A stretch of DNA of 64,000 bases from assembly GCA_963770485.1 (NCBI GenBank), contig CAVYPX010000009.1, forward strand, positions 1 through 64,000. The letters are read 5' to 3'. The stretch's first letter is position 1. Each line of letters starts with the position of its first letter. Of this stretch, positions 8,055 through 16,745 are shown piece after piece. The notes under the pieces were generated by a model that worked only from the letters and a program-made list of their open reading frames with translations, was not told where the DNA came from and made no database searches. The stretch is from CAVVEC01 sp963770485 (lineage in GTDB: Bacteria > Acidobacteriota > Terriglobia > Terriglobales > Acidobacteriaceae). A program made the translations under genes and the position numbers.

Positions 8055-9370
8055 GACTCTCGCAGGTATTCGGCATCAGCCCCGAATATGCGGCACAGCT
8101 CGAGCAGGCCAATGTCCGCACCCTTCGGCATCTTGCCGCTACTCGTGACCTGGCAGCACTGAGCACCCGCACCCACGCTCCCCTCGAACTGCTGGAGCAC
8201 TGGCAGGCGGCGGCGCAAGTAAGAGTGGCCGCTGCCCGCCGCCAACGCAGGGCGGTTGCCGTTCTCGGCGCGATCACGGCCGTTTTGCTCGCCGCGATTG
8301 CCGTCTGGTCTCACGAGAAAGGGCTTTCACCTCGACTCGACGAGGCTGTCACTTATTACAATCGCGGTAATGTCCTGTACTACAAAGGCGACTACGACGC
8401 CGCCATCACCGAGTACGGGAAGGCGCTGGCCCTGAAGCCCGACTTTGCCGAGGCCCACAACAACCTCGGTGTTGCCCTGTACTACAAAGGCGACTACGAC
8501 GCCGCCATCGCCGAGTACGGGAAGGCGCTGGCCCTGAAGCCCGACGCCGACGTCCACAACAACCTCGGTGTTGCCCTGGACGACAAAGGCGACTACGACG
8601 CCGCCATCGCCGAGTACGGGAAGGCGCTGGCCCTGAAACCCGACGCCGACGTCCACTACAACCTCGGTATTGCCTTGGACGACAAAGGCGACTATACCGC
8701 CGGCATCGCTGAGTACCGGAAGGCGCTGGCCCTGAAGCCCGACGATGCTGACGCCCACTACAACCTCGGTATTGCCCTGCGCCACAAGGGCCAGTACGCC
8801 GCCGCCATCACCGAGTACGGGAAGGCGCTGGCCCTGAAGCCCGACGCCGACGTCCACATCAACCTCGGTGTTGCCCTGTACTACAAAGGCGACTACGACG
8901 CCGCCATCGCTGAGTACGGGAAGGCGCTGGCCCTGAAGCCCGACGCCGGCGTTTACATCAACCTCGGTCTTGCCCTGTACCACAAAGGCGACTACGCCGC
9001 CGCCATCGCCGAGTACGAGAAGGCGCTGGCCCTGAAGCCCGACCTCGCGGAGGCCCACTACAACCTCGGTATTGCCCTGCGTCACAAGGGCCAGTACGAC
9101 GCCGCCATCACCGAGTACGGGAAGGCGCTGGCCCTGAAGCCCGACTTTGCCGAGGCCCACTCCAGCCTCGGTGTTGCCTTGGACGACAAAGGCGACTACG
9201 CCGCCGCCATCGCTGAGTACCGGAAGGCGCTGGCCCTGAAGCCCGACTATGCTGACGCCCACTACAACCTCGGCGTGGCGCTAGTCGGCGCGGGCAGAAA
9301 GCAGGAAGCTGCGCGGGAGTTTCAACAAGCACACCGGCTTAACCCCAGTTTGGACCCGCCGCAGGACTAA
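8051..9370 (+). CDS. Membrane-anchored TPR protein with near-identical repeats
   Basis: 439 residues. An N-terminal helix-hairpin-helix-like segment resembling DUF4332 (FGISPEYAAQLEQANVRTLR, then LEHWQAAAQ) is followed by one membrane helix (about residues 77-94). About ten TPR units follow, with consensus NLGVALYYKGDYDAAIAEYG then KALALKP. The units are nearly identical at DNA level, which indicates recent expansion. Some units are 33 residues rather than 34 because the inter-helix loop reads DADVH instead of DFAEAH. TPR arrays bind partner proteins. The partner is probably the co-transcribed membrane protein upstream, but that is inference. Confidence 0.85.
   Translation: MRLSQVFGISPEYAAQLEQANVRTLRHLAATRDLAALSTRTHAPLELLEHWQAAAQVRVAAARRQRRAVAVLGAITAVLLAAIAVWSHEKGLSPRLDEAVTYYNRGNVLYYKGDYDAAITEYGKALALKPDFAEAHNNLGVALYYKGDYDAAIAEYGKALALKPDADVHNNLGVALDDKGDYDAAIAEYGKALALKPDADVHYNLGIALDDKGDYTAGIAEYRKALALKPDDADAHYNLGIALRHKGQYAAAITEYGKALALKPDADVHINLGVALYYKGDYDAAIAEYGKALALKPDAGVYINLGLALYHKGDYAAAIAEYEKALALKPDLAEAHYNLGIALRHKGQYDAAITEYGKALALKPDFAEAHSSLGVALDDKGDYAAAIAEYRKALALKPDYADAHYNLGVALVGAGRKQEAAREFQQAHRLNPSLDPPQD
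8383..9290 (+). repeat. Tandem 99/102-bp coding repeats (TPR units)
   Basis: Nine nearly identical 99- or 102-bp units plus a diverged tenth lie inside the TPR gene. Third positions are also conserved (GAAGGCGCTGGCCCTGAAGC recurs in most units). This points to recent duplication or gene conversion, and copy number is likely to vary between strains or be collapsed in assemblies. Confidence 0.85.
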
Positions 9371-9925
9371 TCCGAGCTTTAGTATCGTGAACACTCTAGT
9401 CAGTCATCCGACTGAACCAAGGAGGAGGTTCCGGTAGGATCGTCGACAACTCGGAAACTGGGCGGAATTTAGTAGTTGATGAAAAATCAATTACGCTCAT
9501 TGACTGAGAAAAGATTGTTGTCCTCCGACGTGGCGCTGCGCTCCCCGCAAAGAAAAAAGGGTAGGCTTTTATACCCTCCCTTTTCGCTGACTTGGCCTCG
9601 CTATGTCATAGCGCATGTCAGGTAACGACCCTCTACTCTTAAACGAAGAGTAGTTTCTCGGCCCGACCGGCCATCAGGGCTGCGCTCCAGAGGGATTGAG
9701 TCGTATTTGGCTCACGCTAATTGCGTACTACGGCTGATTTCTCCTCATTCCTTGCACTGCCCCTACCAGTTTTCGCGAGCCGCGCGAGTTGTGAACACAT
9801 TGGCAGTCAGCAGCCTTTGTGCGGGCGCTGTTCCGATCATACGGCGAGGCGCGCCCCGTTCAGTTTCGTAATCAGAGTTACGCTACCTCCGGGAACGCTG
9901 AATAGATTCTAAACTCTCGGGCGGT

Positions 9926-9972
9926 TGGAGTGTGGGAATTTTCCCGGCCTCTATAGCTATCCCCCTCTCCGC
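9926..9972. repeat. Left arm of an inverted repeat around the gene at 10173
   Basis: It contains GGAATTTT, CTCTATAGCTATCCCC and GCACTGACG. The reverse complement of 10478-10522 contains the same blocks in the same order with small gaps. The two arms lie about 510 bp apart and bracket a truncated gene, as the ends of a small mobile element would. Confidence 0.55.
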
Positions 9973-9978
9973 ACTGAC

Positions 9979-10015
9979 GGGATAGGGGATATGGCAATCC
10001 AAAGTTGCACCCCCT
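9979..10015. repeat. Dispersed 36-bp repeat, copy 1
   Basis: The core GGATAGGGGATATGGC, then ATCCAAAGTTGCACCCCC recurs almost exactly (one mismatch) in reverse orientation at 24748-24783. Both copies sit in gene-free DNA next to short GC-rich palindromes and the sequence TCCGCACTGAC or its complement. The nature of the element is unknown. Confidence 0.65.
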
Positions 10016-10172
10016 TATCCGAGGCGGACACGCGCCTGTTACGAAATCCGGGCAGAAACAGACTGCTCCCATTCAATTGTGCATTCATGGTATACGCAGA
10101 GCGGAGTCTAGTGACGATGAGCCGATGGTAGAGTGATCCTGTATGACCCTCTCTCAAATTGGCGGAGGTCGG

Positions 10173-10583
10173 ATGACAGCACTTGCAGCGCTGCTTAAGT
10201 GGATTTGGGCCAACACGGAGCCTTTGACAAAATGGATTCAAGTCTTGGCGCTTTCCGTTGCGGCTTATTGGACATACACTAGATTTCTGGTCGGCGAGAA
10301 ACCATCACTTGAAACCCGTCTCGACATAACCTCCAGCCTGAGGTGGGAAGATCCCGGCCCCAGCCCCGGCACTTGCTATGTATTCTTTGATGTCGAAGTC
10401 ACTTCAAGCCGCTCGGGAATAAACAGAGCATCGCCTGGCGAGCAGCGATTCGAACTCACGGACAAGCCACGTCAATGCAGGCGGGGGGATAGCTATAGAG
10501 GGGGGCAAAATTCCTACACCCTGGAGAGGTTCGATGTTTGTTCTGCCGCTGGTTCGACTATGGGCACCATTCGATGTTGGTAA
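10173..10583 (+). CDS. Short membrane-anchored hypothetical protein, probably truncated
   Basis: The start at 10173 is favoured by the GGAGG just upstream; an in-frame ATG lies at 10143. One membrane helix (WIQVLALSVAAYWTYTRF) is followed by EKPSLETRLDITSSLRW and CYVFFDVEVTSS. The sequence then runs straight into the right arm of the inverted repeat (about 10478), and the last 35 or so codons are encoded by repeat DNA. I infer that the original gene was longer and was cut by the repeat. The family is not recognised. Confidence 0.5.
   Translation: MTALAALLKWIWANTEPLTKWIQVLALSVAAYWTYTRFLVGEKPSLETRLDITSSLRWEDPGPSPGTCYVFFDVEVTSSRSGINRASPGEQRFELTDKPRQCRRGDSYRGGQNSYTLERFDVCSAAGSTMGTIRCW
10478..10522. 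repeat. Right arm of the inverted repeat
   Basis: GCGGGGGGATAGCTATAGAG and AAAATTCCTACACC are the reverse complement, with small differences, of 9926-9972. It lies within the 3' part of the small ORF at 10173-10583 and seems to have replaced its original C-terminus. Confidence 0.55.
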
Positions 10584-10728
10584 ATGCAGCAAAGCGGTGG
10601 CAGGACGGGAAACGGATCGCAAAAAGCGTCCATGCCTACCGTCCTCAAACTCCATATTTCTTCGTCGATAACGATCTCTGAAGATTCAAGCAAAAAGTGA
10701 AAACGCACACTTTATGCTTTCGGTGGCG

Positions 10729-11690
10729 CTAATGGGCCAAGTACGCAAAGTAGTTTGTGCCGTCCGAAATAATGTCTGCCGAGGTTGGGGCCGTCGCAGA
10801 ACCGGCAGCAAGAATGAGTGAGGACGTGCCGCCGTTGATGTCCTGTCCGCTCCGCGCGATTGATATAGTCCCCGATCCATAATTGATGATGTGAATGTGC
10901 TGGCCGTTTGGCGGCTGAGATGTGCTTGCGACAAGGGTGATCGTGAAGCTGCCGCCGCCTCCGACCGTGATTGTTTTGTAGTTAGAGAAGTCCGTCGTGG
11001 TGACCTGGTAGGGGCTGGTCTGCGGATTGACAGCAGAGAGTGGAATGGAACAGCTAGAGCCGAGCGTGCAAGCCGTTGCGCCGGGATTGATCGTAATCGT
11101 GCTGTTACCGGCGAGGACGTTGTTGCCATTGATTGTGATGCCCTGGTCAACGCGGCTCGCGTGCTCATGGCTGCTCGATTCCTCATCTATCGAGCCGGAG
11201 TCGTCCTGGAAGACGTACCAAGAGAGGGTGGGATCGCTCCAAGTGTTGTTCGTCACTCCGTTGAAGATGTTTCCAGTGCCACTTTCGGTGAGGTTTGTAG
11301 CGATTACGTTGCCGGAACTGGACGGCCCCGTATCGTTGGGGTAGTGACCGCCGATATTTTCATAGGTAATGTTGTCAGTCGCGCACTGATCGGGCCGCCG
11401 CCCGAAGCTGATTGCACCGTGGGCCCCACCGCGCTGGGGAAATTCTTCATCTGTTCGTTGGTCCCGTCAGCGACCGATGCCGTGAACGACCCTGCGGACT
11501 GCCATGTCGTCCAGATCACGAAAAGATCGCCGGGATTCTTGGGAGTTAAACCCACTTGGCAGGTTATTGTTCCGCCCGTTCCCGTGGTGCCGGAGCAATT
11601 CCACTTCTGGTTGTTTTGTTGAAACGCGATAGTGGTAGCGAACAGTGGCGAGGCAAGAAGCAGAACTAGGCAGAGGGCGCACCTTTTCAT
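10729..11690 (-). pseudogene. Secreted hypothetical protein with one frameshift
   Basis: An ATG at 11690 with an AGGTGG ribosome site opens a signal peptide (CALCLVLLLASPLFATT) and a beta-rich, Gly/Thr-rich region (WNCSGTTGTGGTITCQVG). The frame changes near 11380 and the protein continues as NITYENIGGHYPNDTG, WSDPTLSWYVFQDD and GQDINGGTSSLILAAGSA to FAYLAH and a stop at 10729. The continuity across the shift argues for one original gene of about 320 residues. The Ig-like or jelly-roll character suggests a surface protein. No specific family was recognised. Confidence 0.5.
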
Positions 11691-11901
11691 AAAACCACCT
11701 CACTCTTATGGTGTTCGTCTGCGAGCCCCCTCAAACTCGCAGGGCGATGCTAAAATTATGCGCCGCCGCCAGACCGTTTGACAAGTAACTAGAAGTACAC
11801 TTGCTACGCTCGCTGCCAGCGACGCCGAGATTTCGGAGGGGAAGATTGAGCGAGCTAGGAGGGGACGCAATCTTGGGGGGACCACCTGGCTTCCGCCTAC
11901 G

Positions 11902-13194
11902 TCAAGGCGTCAGCTTGAAGACCACGCCACAGCCATGTCCGTTTTCTGCGGGGCACTTCGAATCGCCGCCCGTCGCAGCCGCGCCATACAGATTACCGGC
12001 CTTGTCCATGGTCAGGCCTCCCCATGGAGTGGCTCCGTCCGCCCCACCTGTGAAGTTGTAGAGCACGGTTTCCTTTCCGTGTTTGTCCAGCTTGAAGATG
12101 TTTCCACAGGCGTCTCCGTTACAGTTGCGATAAGTGCCACCGAAGTAGGTGGTGCCGTACAGATTGCCGGACGCATCTCGCACAAGCGGACCCGCCTCGG
12201 GGAACTGGCCATCGGTTCCGTTGAATGTGTAAAGCGTCGTTTCCGTCCAGTTTCCGCCGGATTGGGGCGAGAGCTTAAACACCACGCCGCACCCCAACCC
12301 GCCGCAATAGCCTTTATAACTCCCACCGCCAATGGTAGTGCCGTACAGGTTTCCCGCAGAGTCCATTAACAAAACTGAGCCCGGCCCCCCACCGTCCGGA
12401 CCATCGGTGAAATTGTACAGTACAGTCTCTACACCACCGGTGTCCAACTCGAACACCGTCCCGCTTCCATAGGAGCCCCCAGCACCGGTCACGCCATATA
12501 GGTTTCCCGCAGCATCTCGGATCACACCGGGTTCGGGGCCACTTCCGTCTTCACAGTTGGGCTCCGAGCAAAACGTGTACAACACAATCTCGTGCCCCGC
12601 CGTATCAACCTCAAATACGATCCCGCCATCACCATAGCGTCCGTTCCCCCCGATTCCCGTCGTACCATACAGATTCCCTACTTTGTCCTCAACCAATAGC
12701 GACCTCGGTGTCTCGCCATTTGGAGGTCCGCTGAACTTGTACCGCACGGTCTCCTTACCCGCTTCATCCAATCTAAACACCACGCCACAACCGTACGAAG
12801 GGAGACAGCTGGTGTCACCGCCCCAAAGGGTAGTTCCATACAAATTTCCGGCCTGGTCTCGAAGGACACCCGCCTCGGGCACCGCCCCGTTCGCAACCGT
12901 GAACTTGTGCAGCCAGACCTGCTTGCCGGTCTTATCCAACTTGAACGCCGTGCCGCAGCCGACCCCAGTAATTGTGCACGGTTTTCCACCCAATGCGGTG
13001 GTCCCATAGAAATTACCCGCCGCGTCTCGGGTTAACTGGGTTGTGGGAAGCGCCCCGTTCGGCCCGTGAAATGTGTGCAGCACCTTGAACTTCTGCGCCT
13101 GTGTCGGTTGGGAAGCAACGATTGTCGCCAGCAAGCACGTTACGAAGATACTGGAGAGCATGTTTGCTCTGGGGCGGGAGTGCTCATATCGCAT
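11902..13194 (-). CDS. Secreted GloVer-repeat protein (paralogue 1)
   Basis: 430 residues. The ATG at 13194 follows AGAGG. A signal peptide (FVTCLLATIVASQPTQAQ) precedes about nine repeats of the GloVer (Gloeo_Verruco, TIGR03803-type) unit, recognisable as DAAGNFYGTTALGG, DQAGNLYGTTLWGG and VFKLDKHGKETVLYNFTGG. The repeats are expected to form an exported beta-propeller. Its role is unknown. Two paralogues are in this window (20556-21797 and 52747-54021). The Cas1-PolB island begins just upstream of this gene. Confidence 0.85.
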   Translation of the reverse strand: MRYEHSRPRANMLSSIFVTCLLATIVASQPTQAQKFKVLHTFHGPNGALPTTQLTRDAAGNFYGTTALGGKPCTITGVGCGTAFKLDKTGKQVWLHKFTVANGAVPEAGVLRDQAGNLYGTTLWGGDTSCLPSYGCGVVFRLDEAGKETVRYKFSGPPNGETPRSLLVEDKVGNLYGTTGIGGNGRYGDGGIVFEVDTAGHEIVLYTFCSEPNCEDGSGPEPGVIRDAAGNLYGVTGAGGSYGSGTVFELDTGGVETVLYNFTDGPDGGGPGSVLLMDSAGNLYGTTIGGGSYKGYCGGLGCGVVFKLSPQSGGNWTETTLYTFNGTDGQFPEAGPLVRDASGNLYGTTYFGGTYRNCNGDACGNIFKLDKHGKETVLYNFTGGADGATPWGGLTMDKAGNLYGAAATGGDSKCPAENGHGCGVVFKLTP

Positions 13195-13332
13195 GGCTTG
13201 TTACCTCTCTTTCAAGCGGTGGGCCGGGGAAGGGAGCGGTTGCTCAGGCCGTATGTGCCGAAAAGTATAGCATGGGACCGCTTAGCCCGAACCCCGTTTG
13301 TTTTGATCTCCTTGCTCCCCCAATGAGTTCGT

Positions 13333-14877
13333 CTACCTTATTCCACTCCCCGAAACGCCCGCCAACTTCGCCAGTGCCTGCCAATGCCGTGGATGGGGGC
13401 GGCGTCGGCCTGCGCGGATGTCGGCGGCGTAAGATTCGGAGATGTCGAGGGCCGAAGCGAGGGCAGAGATTGTGACCGCAGTGAGCCGAGGCTGAATCAA
13501 TTGGGTATAGGTTTTTTCATCCGGCCAAGCTGGGGTTGGAGCAGCGCGCCATGCCCGTTTCGCAACCTCATGTCTTCGTTGGGTTGCGGACTGTTTCGTT
13601 CGGGCTTCCGGACTCCGAGCCGCTATCCGGCCAATTTTCGCCAGTTCAATCAACTTTTCCCTGGATACTTCGCGTCCGCACTTCGGGCAATGCCGACCTC
13701 CCCGAGTGGTCGCGCCACAACCCGAACAAATCTTTTCAGGGGGTGGAGCTGGGGTAATTTCGAGCCGAAACTCCCTTCCTCTGCCTTCGCTTCTCCGTTG
13801 TTGTGTAAGGCGAGTGGGAAATGTTCCGTCTTTACGAGTGGGTTTGCGCACCGAGTTCCACAGGGCCTGCGCGACCCACTCCGCAACCGGCGCAACGGCC
13901 CGCCCCCAGGTCGGGGCGGTCTCGGAAAGCCGCACCGCGAATGGCCCCATCAGTCGGCAGTTGCCGTCCCGCTGCTCGAAAAACCACTCCCGCTTGAGAG
14001 GTTGTCGCGTGATCCAGTCGAGCAGGTAAGCGTCTACCTGCGGGCGAACCGGCTCCAAAAGATCGGGCGCCAGACTGTCGCGATTCGGTGCGTCAACGTG
14101 TAGAACGCCCAGACCCGGATCGAGACCGAGAGCGGCAGCCGCAAGCCGCGCCTCGGACTCAAGCACGGCGTAGAGGTAATTCAGGATTGCGTTCGGGGGA
14201 TTGGATGCCAGTCGCGGCGATCCGGTGAGAGGCGATATGCGAGCGCCAAAGCTAAGCCAATGATCGGGAACTCGCTTCAGATCATTCTTCGGGAAGGTGA
14301 TCGGGAGTGTTCGCCATGCAGACCAGTACGCTAAGGCCGCCTGCGACTCGATCAGCCTCACGGTTGCGATGCTGTTAGCGCTGGATATTTCAACGCGAAA
14401 TTGAGCAATCCTGTTGGCGGTCCCGGAATCGAGCAGGTTGTGACGTGCGACCTGCTCCTGCCCAGCCAGCTTTTGGGTAATCAGTTCCCGCGCAATCTGC
14501 AAGGCAGCGCTGGACTGAATCGCTAGAGCCTGAGCGCGGCGAAGCCGGGCATCGGACGGGCGGACCGGGCCAGTGACAGCAAGTACCTTTCCGTCCCTTT
14601 CTAGCATGATGAATGCCGCCTGCTGATCCGAAAGCCAGCGGAGCGCCCCGAGCGAAACCATTCCATCCGAGCCAATCACGACCAGCCGTTTGAGACCGTG
14701 TCCAACGCGTGGTAAGTGAGCTGTCCGCCGATCCGCGCCGATACCATCCTCTATATACAAGTGGCCGCGATCCAACTTGACGCGTATGCCATAACCGTAG
14801 AGAGTCAAAACGCCATGTCGCGGCGCAAGTGAATTGTGGGATTGCGGAAGTTGATATACGGTCTTCTTAGCTGCCAT
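13333..14877 (-). CDS. cas1: Cas1-family integrase with C-terminal zinc ribbon and HTH
   Basis: 514 residues from the ATG at 14877, which has a perfect AGGAGG ten bases upstream; the frame stays open further upstream. Residues about 15-320 are Cas1. They hold the N-terminal beta fold (HGVLTLYGYGIRVKLDRGHL) and the catalytic helical domain with Glu177 (VRLIESQAALAYW), His260 (LGLDPGLGVLH) and the acidic LAPDLLEPVRPQVD (272-282), so the metal site is complete. Beyond the usual length of CRISPR Cas1 (about 300-340) lie a zinc ribbon (C384, C387, C397, C400) and a helix-turn-helix (about 463-508) ending in RAGRRRPHPRH. Without Cas2 or an array, and next to PolB, it is best seen as a casposase-like integrase. 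Confidence 0.9.
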   Translation of the reverse strand: MAAKKTVYQLPQSHNSLAPRHGVLTLYGYGIRVKLDRGHLYIEDGIGADRRTAHLPRVGHGLKRLVVIGSDGMVSLGALRWLSDQQAAFIMLERDGKVLAVTGPVRPSDARLRRAQALAIQSSAALQIARELITQKLAGQEQVARHNLLDSGTANRIAQFRVEISSANSIATVRLIESQAALAYWSAWRTLPITFPKNDLKRVPDHWLSFGARISPLTGSPRLASNPPNAILNYLYAVLESEARLAAAALGLDPGLGVLHVDAPNRDSLAPDLLEPVRPQVDAYLLDWITRQPLKREWFFEQRDGNCRLMGPFAVRLSETAPTWGRAVAPVAEWVAQALWNSVRKPTRKDGTFPTRLTQQRRSEGRGREFRLEITPAPPPEKICSGCGATTRGGRHCPKCGREVSREKLIELAKIGRIAARSPEARTKQSATQRRHEVAKRAWRAAPTPAWPDEKTYTQLIQPRLTAVTISALASALDISESYAADIRAGRRRPHPRHWQALAKLAGVSGSGIR

Positions 14878-14941
14878 TGGAGCTATACCTCCTGTGGTGG
14901 TTAGGGCTTGTCGTCTGCTGGTAACAGGCGGCAGGCCCGGT

Positions 14942-15925
14942 TTACTGAATGCGTTCTTCTTCTTCAAAGAGCAAATCCACGTTAGAAGGATGGTTCTTGC
15001 GGTGGTCATATTCTCTGGCAATCGCATACGGTAGTTCGCGTGTGCGGGTGCCTGCTTCGAGCGCAGTCTTAATTGACCATCGCAGGTAGAACCACTTCTG
15101 CCTCAGTTCGGAAACGCCGTATGACTTGGAACTGATGCCAACTGGATGCTTTAACCATCGTTCGGCGTGCTTGATCAGTTCAGATTTTCGTGAGCAGGAC
15201 CGGACGATCCGTCGTATAGCCTCGAATATCTGAATTGCCCCACCATTAGCCCCTACGGGTTCATGCGGCCTGCATCTTTTGACAGACTGTCTCCAGCCCA
15301 TGAATGGCAATCCGGCGAGAGCATTCGCCGTGTGCACTGGCGTTAGCCTGTAACGATGGCTCCGACAAAAATCAACGAATTCGCGGCGAGCAAAATAGGC
15401 TTCGCCATCTTGCAATGACTGTTCTGTGTCGGCCTGACGCCGAGTTGCCGCCGTGAGTTCTTCTTCCGCCTGAGTGAACTTCTTAGCCCGCAGCGTTATT
15501 TGTTCCTCAACCACAATCCTTTCGCCCTCCGAGAGCTGCGGGTTCAATGCACGCTTGGCAACTTCAAGAGATTCACGACATTCCTCCCTGTACTGCCACG
15601 CCTCCATCCGCTTGACGTTCAAGTCACGTATGCGGCGGCGCAATTCATTCAACGATTTCGACGTTGCGTGCTTGGACGACGGTCTCAGCAAAGTTTGAAC
15701 TATGTGTTCCCGGCTTCGCTCCCGCCACACTTGCAACACGGTGCACACATCGGCAGGAGCCTTGATCGACGACAGTCTCCCTCCCACATCGGCCCACGTA
15801 GTTTCGAGCAGCCACACGAGATGGTCACGAACGCCCTGGAGACGCCCGTTCTTGATTTCTGATCCTCGCCCACGAGGGGGCTTGGCGTTGCTTTCGAGAC
15901 TGTCCAGCAGATTATTTTTCGCCAT
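14942..15925 (-). CDS. Unknown coiled-coil protein in the cas1 operon
   Basis: 327 residues. It is co-directional with cas1, which starts 64 bases downstream, so the two probably form an operon. The N-terminal third has a helical segment (DHLVWLLETTWADVGGRLSS). The middle (about 90-170) is highly charged and coiled-coil-like (LRRRIRDLNVKRMEAW, ITLRAKKFTQAEEELTAATR). The C-terminal part is basic with aromatic motifs (LPFMGWRQS, WFYLRWSIKTALEAG) and ends acidic (DLLFEEEERIQ). No known domain was recognised. Its conserved place beside Cas1 would make it a candidate DNA-binding or target-selection partner, but that is inference only. Confidence 0.75.
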   Translation of the reverse strand: MAKNNLLDSLESNAKPPRGRGSEIKNGRLQGVRDHLVWLLETTWADVGGRLSSIKAPADVCTVLQVWRERSREHIVQTLLRPSSKHATSKSLNELRRRIRDLNVKRMEAWQYREECRESLEVAKRALNPQLSEGERIVVEEQITLRAKKFTQAEEELTAATRRQADTEQSLQDGEAYFARREFVDFCRSHRYRLTPVHTANALAGLPFMGWRQSVKRCRPHEPVGANGGAIQIFEAIRRIVRSCSRKSELIKHAERWLKHPVGISSKSYGVSELRQKWFYLRWSIKTALEAGTRTRELPYAIAREYDHRKNHPSNVDLLFEEEERIQ

Positions 15926-16172
15926 GTTTACCTGACCAATTAACTACATAATTGCCATCTATATTCTATCATTATATAAGGTAATCGCCACATAATTGTA
16001 TGTTTTACTAATACATCATTGATTTATAAGACTTTACTATAGCATCCATAGAGGTAATATAGGTTAAATTATATGAGAATCGGCAATCGAAGAGCCTGGA
16101 TTAGAACACGGAACCAACAATCGCGCTCTGGCGTGTTGCCGCCAATGCACCGAAGAAGAGGGGGAAGCGATT
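15926..16172. promoter_or_regulatory. AT-rich divergent promoter region of the Cas1-PolB island
   Basis: Roughly 15926-16080 is strikingly AT-rich compared with all neighbouring DNA. It separates the leftward coiled-coil/cas1 operon from the rightward HTH/HNH/polB operon. ACATAATTG occurs twice (15946-15954 and 15990-15998). AGGTAA occurs at 15979 and 16052 and its complement TTACCT at 15928. Such repeats could be operators for the HTH protein or origin-like iterons. A GAGGGGGA ribosome site precedes the ATG at 16173. Confidence 0.55.
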
Positions 16173-16745
16173 ATGAAACACCAAAAACACCGCACACGGA
16201 AGACAGCAAGTAAGAAGTCCCGTCCGCGCAAGGCCGCAGGAAGTCGGTACGTTGTTCCGAAAACAGCCGAGCAATACTTTGCGCTGTCCGAGTATTCCCA
16301 AGACAGGTGGAATCGGGTCACTCAAGTTGTCTCCAAAATGAGGGCGGAGGGGATATCACTACAGAAAGCTTCCCGAGAGTTTGCTCTTGACCCTGGCACG
16401 GTTGCGCGATTGGGCCGCGCCGCCTTGCGTAAGGGCAGGGGTGGACGATACGCAGCCAAGCCTACCGACAGTCTACTCCGCGTTCTGGTCATACCCACGG
16501 GTAAGGGATTGGGTGAAATTGCGGTTCGGGATTCCCGCGAAGCGAGCCTGGTCGGGCAATATTGGGCCGCCGTCCAGAAGTATCTCGAAACCGGAGACGC
16601 TTCGGCACTCCGGAGGGTTCGCCGCAAGACGGTTACGGACGCCGATGGCAAGCGAGTTCGTTTGATCAAAGATCTCACCGAACTCGAACGGCTCGGTTCT
16701 GCCGGTGTCTTGTCTTTTGAATCGCTGTACGCGAAGGCTGCCTGA
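16173..16745 (+). CDS. Basic helix-turn-helix protein
   Basis: 190 residues, starting after a strong purine-rich ribosome site. A very basic N-terminus (KHQKHRTRKTASKKSRPRK) precedes a helix-turn-helix (about 55-82, MRAEGISLQKASREFALDPG). A conserved-looking C-terminal block follows (YAAKPTDSLLRVLVIP, IAVRDSREASLVGQYW, LERLGSAGVLSFESLYA). It is probably DNA-binding, either a regulator of the island or a recombination accessory factor. It is adjacent to the HNH gene (no gap) and heads the polB operon. The family has no name I can give with confidence. Confidence 0.7.
   Translation: MKHQKHRTRKTASKKSRPRKAAGSRYVVPKTAEQYFALSEYSQDRWNRVTQVVSKMRAEGISLQKASREFALDPGTVARLGRAALRKGRGGRYAAKPTDSLLRVLVIPTGKGLGEIAVRDSREASLVGQYWAAVQKYLETGDASALRRVRRKTVTDADGKRVRLIKDLTELERLGSAGVLSFESLYAKAA

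Larger units (their letters stand above)
9371..10172. other. Long intergenic region with repeats
   Basis: No convincing gene. It holds a possible terminator near 9553-9585 (AAAAGGGTA..TACCC..CCCTTTT around a short loop), a small hairpin CTACTCTT-AAAC-GAAGAGTAG near 9633-9652, an inverted-repeat copy at 9926-9972 and a dispersed repeat core at 9979-10015. The remainder shows no recognisable structure. Confidence 0.5.

Noticed and set aside
8327..9262. 311-residue minus-strand ORF with VVAFVVQGNTEV repeats
   Set aside because: It is the antisense shadow of the TPR repeats; no ribosome site and no family similarity.
8383..9290. Regular ~100-bp direct repeats that resemble an array
   Set aside because: They are in-frame TPR codons without spacer-like unique segments; not a CRISPR array.
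9500..9660. Possible structured RNA or riboswitch
   Set aside because: Only two short hairpins and no recognised motif or adjacent metabolic gene.
13333..14877. Cas1 as part of a CRISPR-Cas adaptation module
   Set aside because: No cas2, other cas gene or repeat array within the window on either side, and PolB, HNH and HTH genes adjoin instead. An array elsewhere in the genome cannot be excluded.
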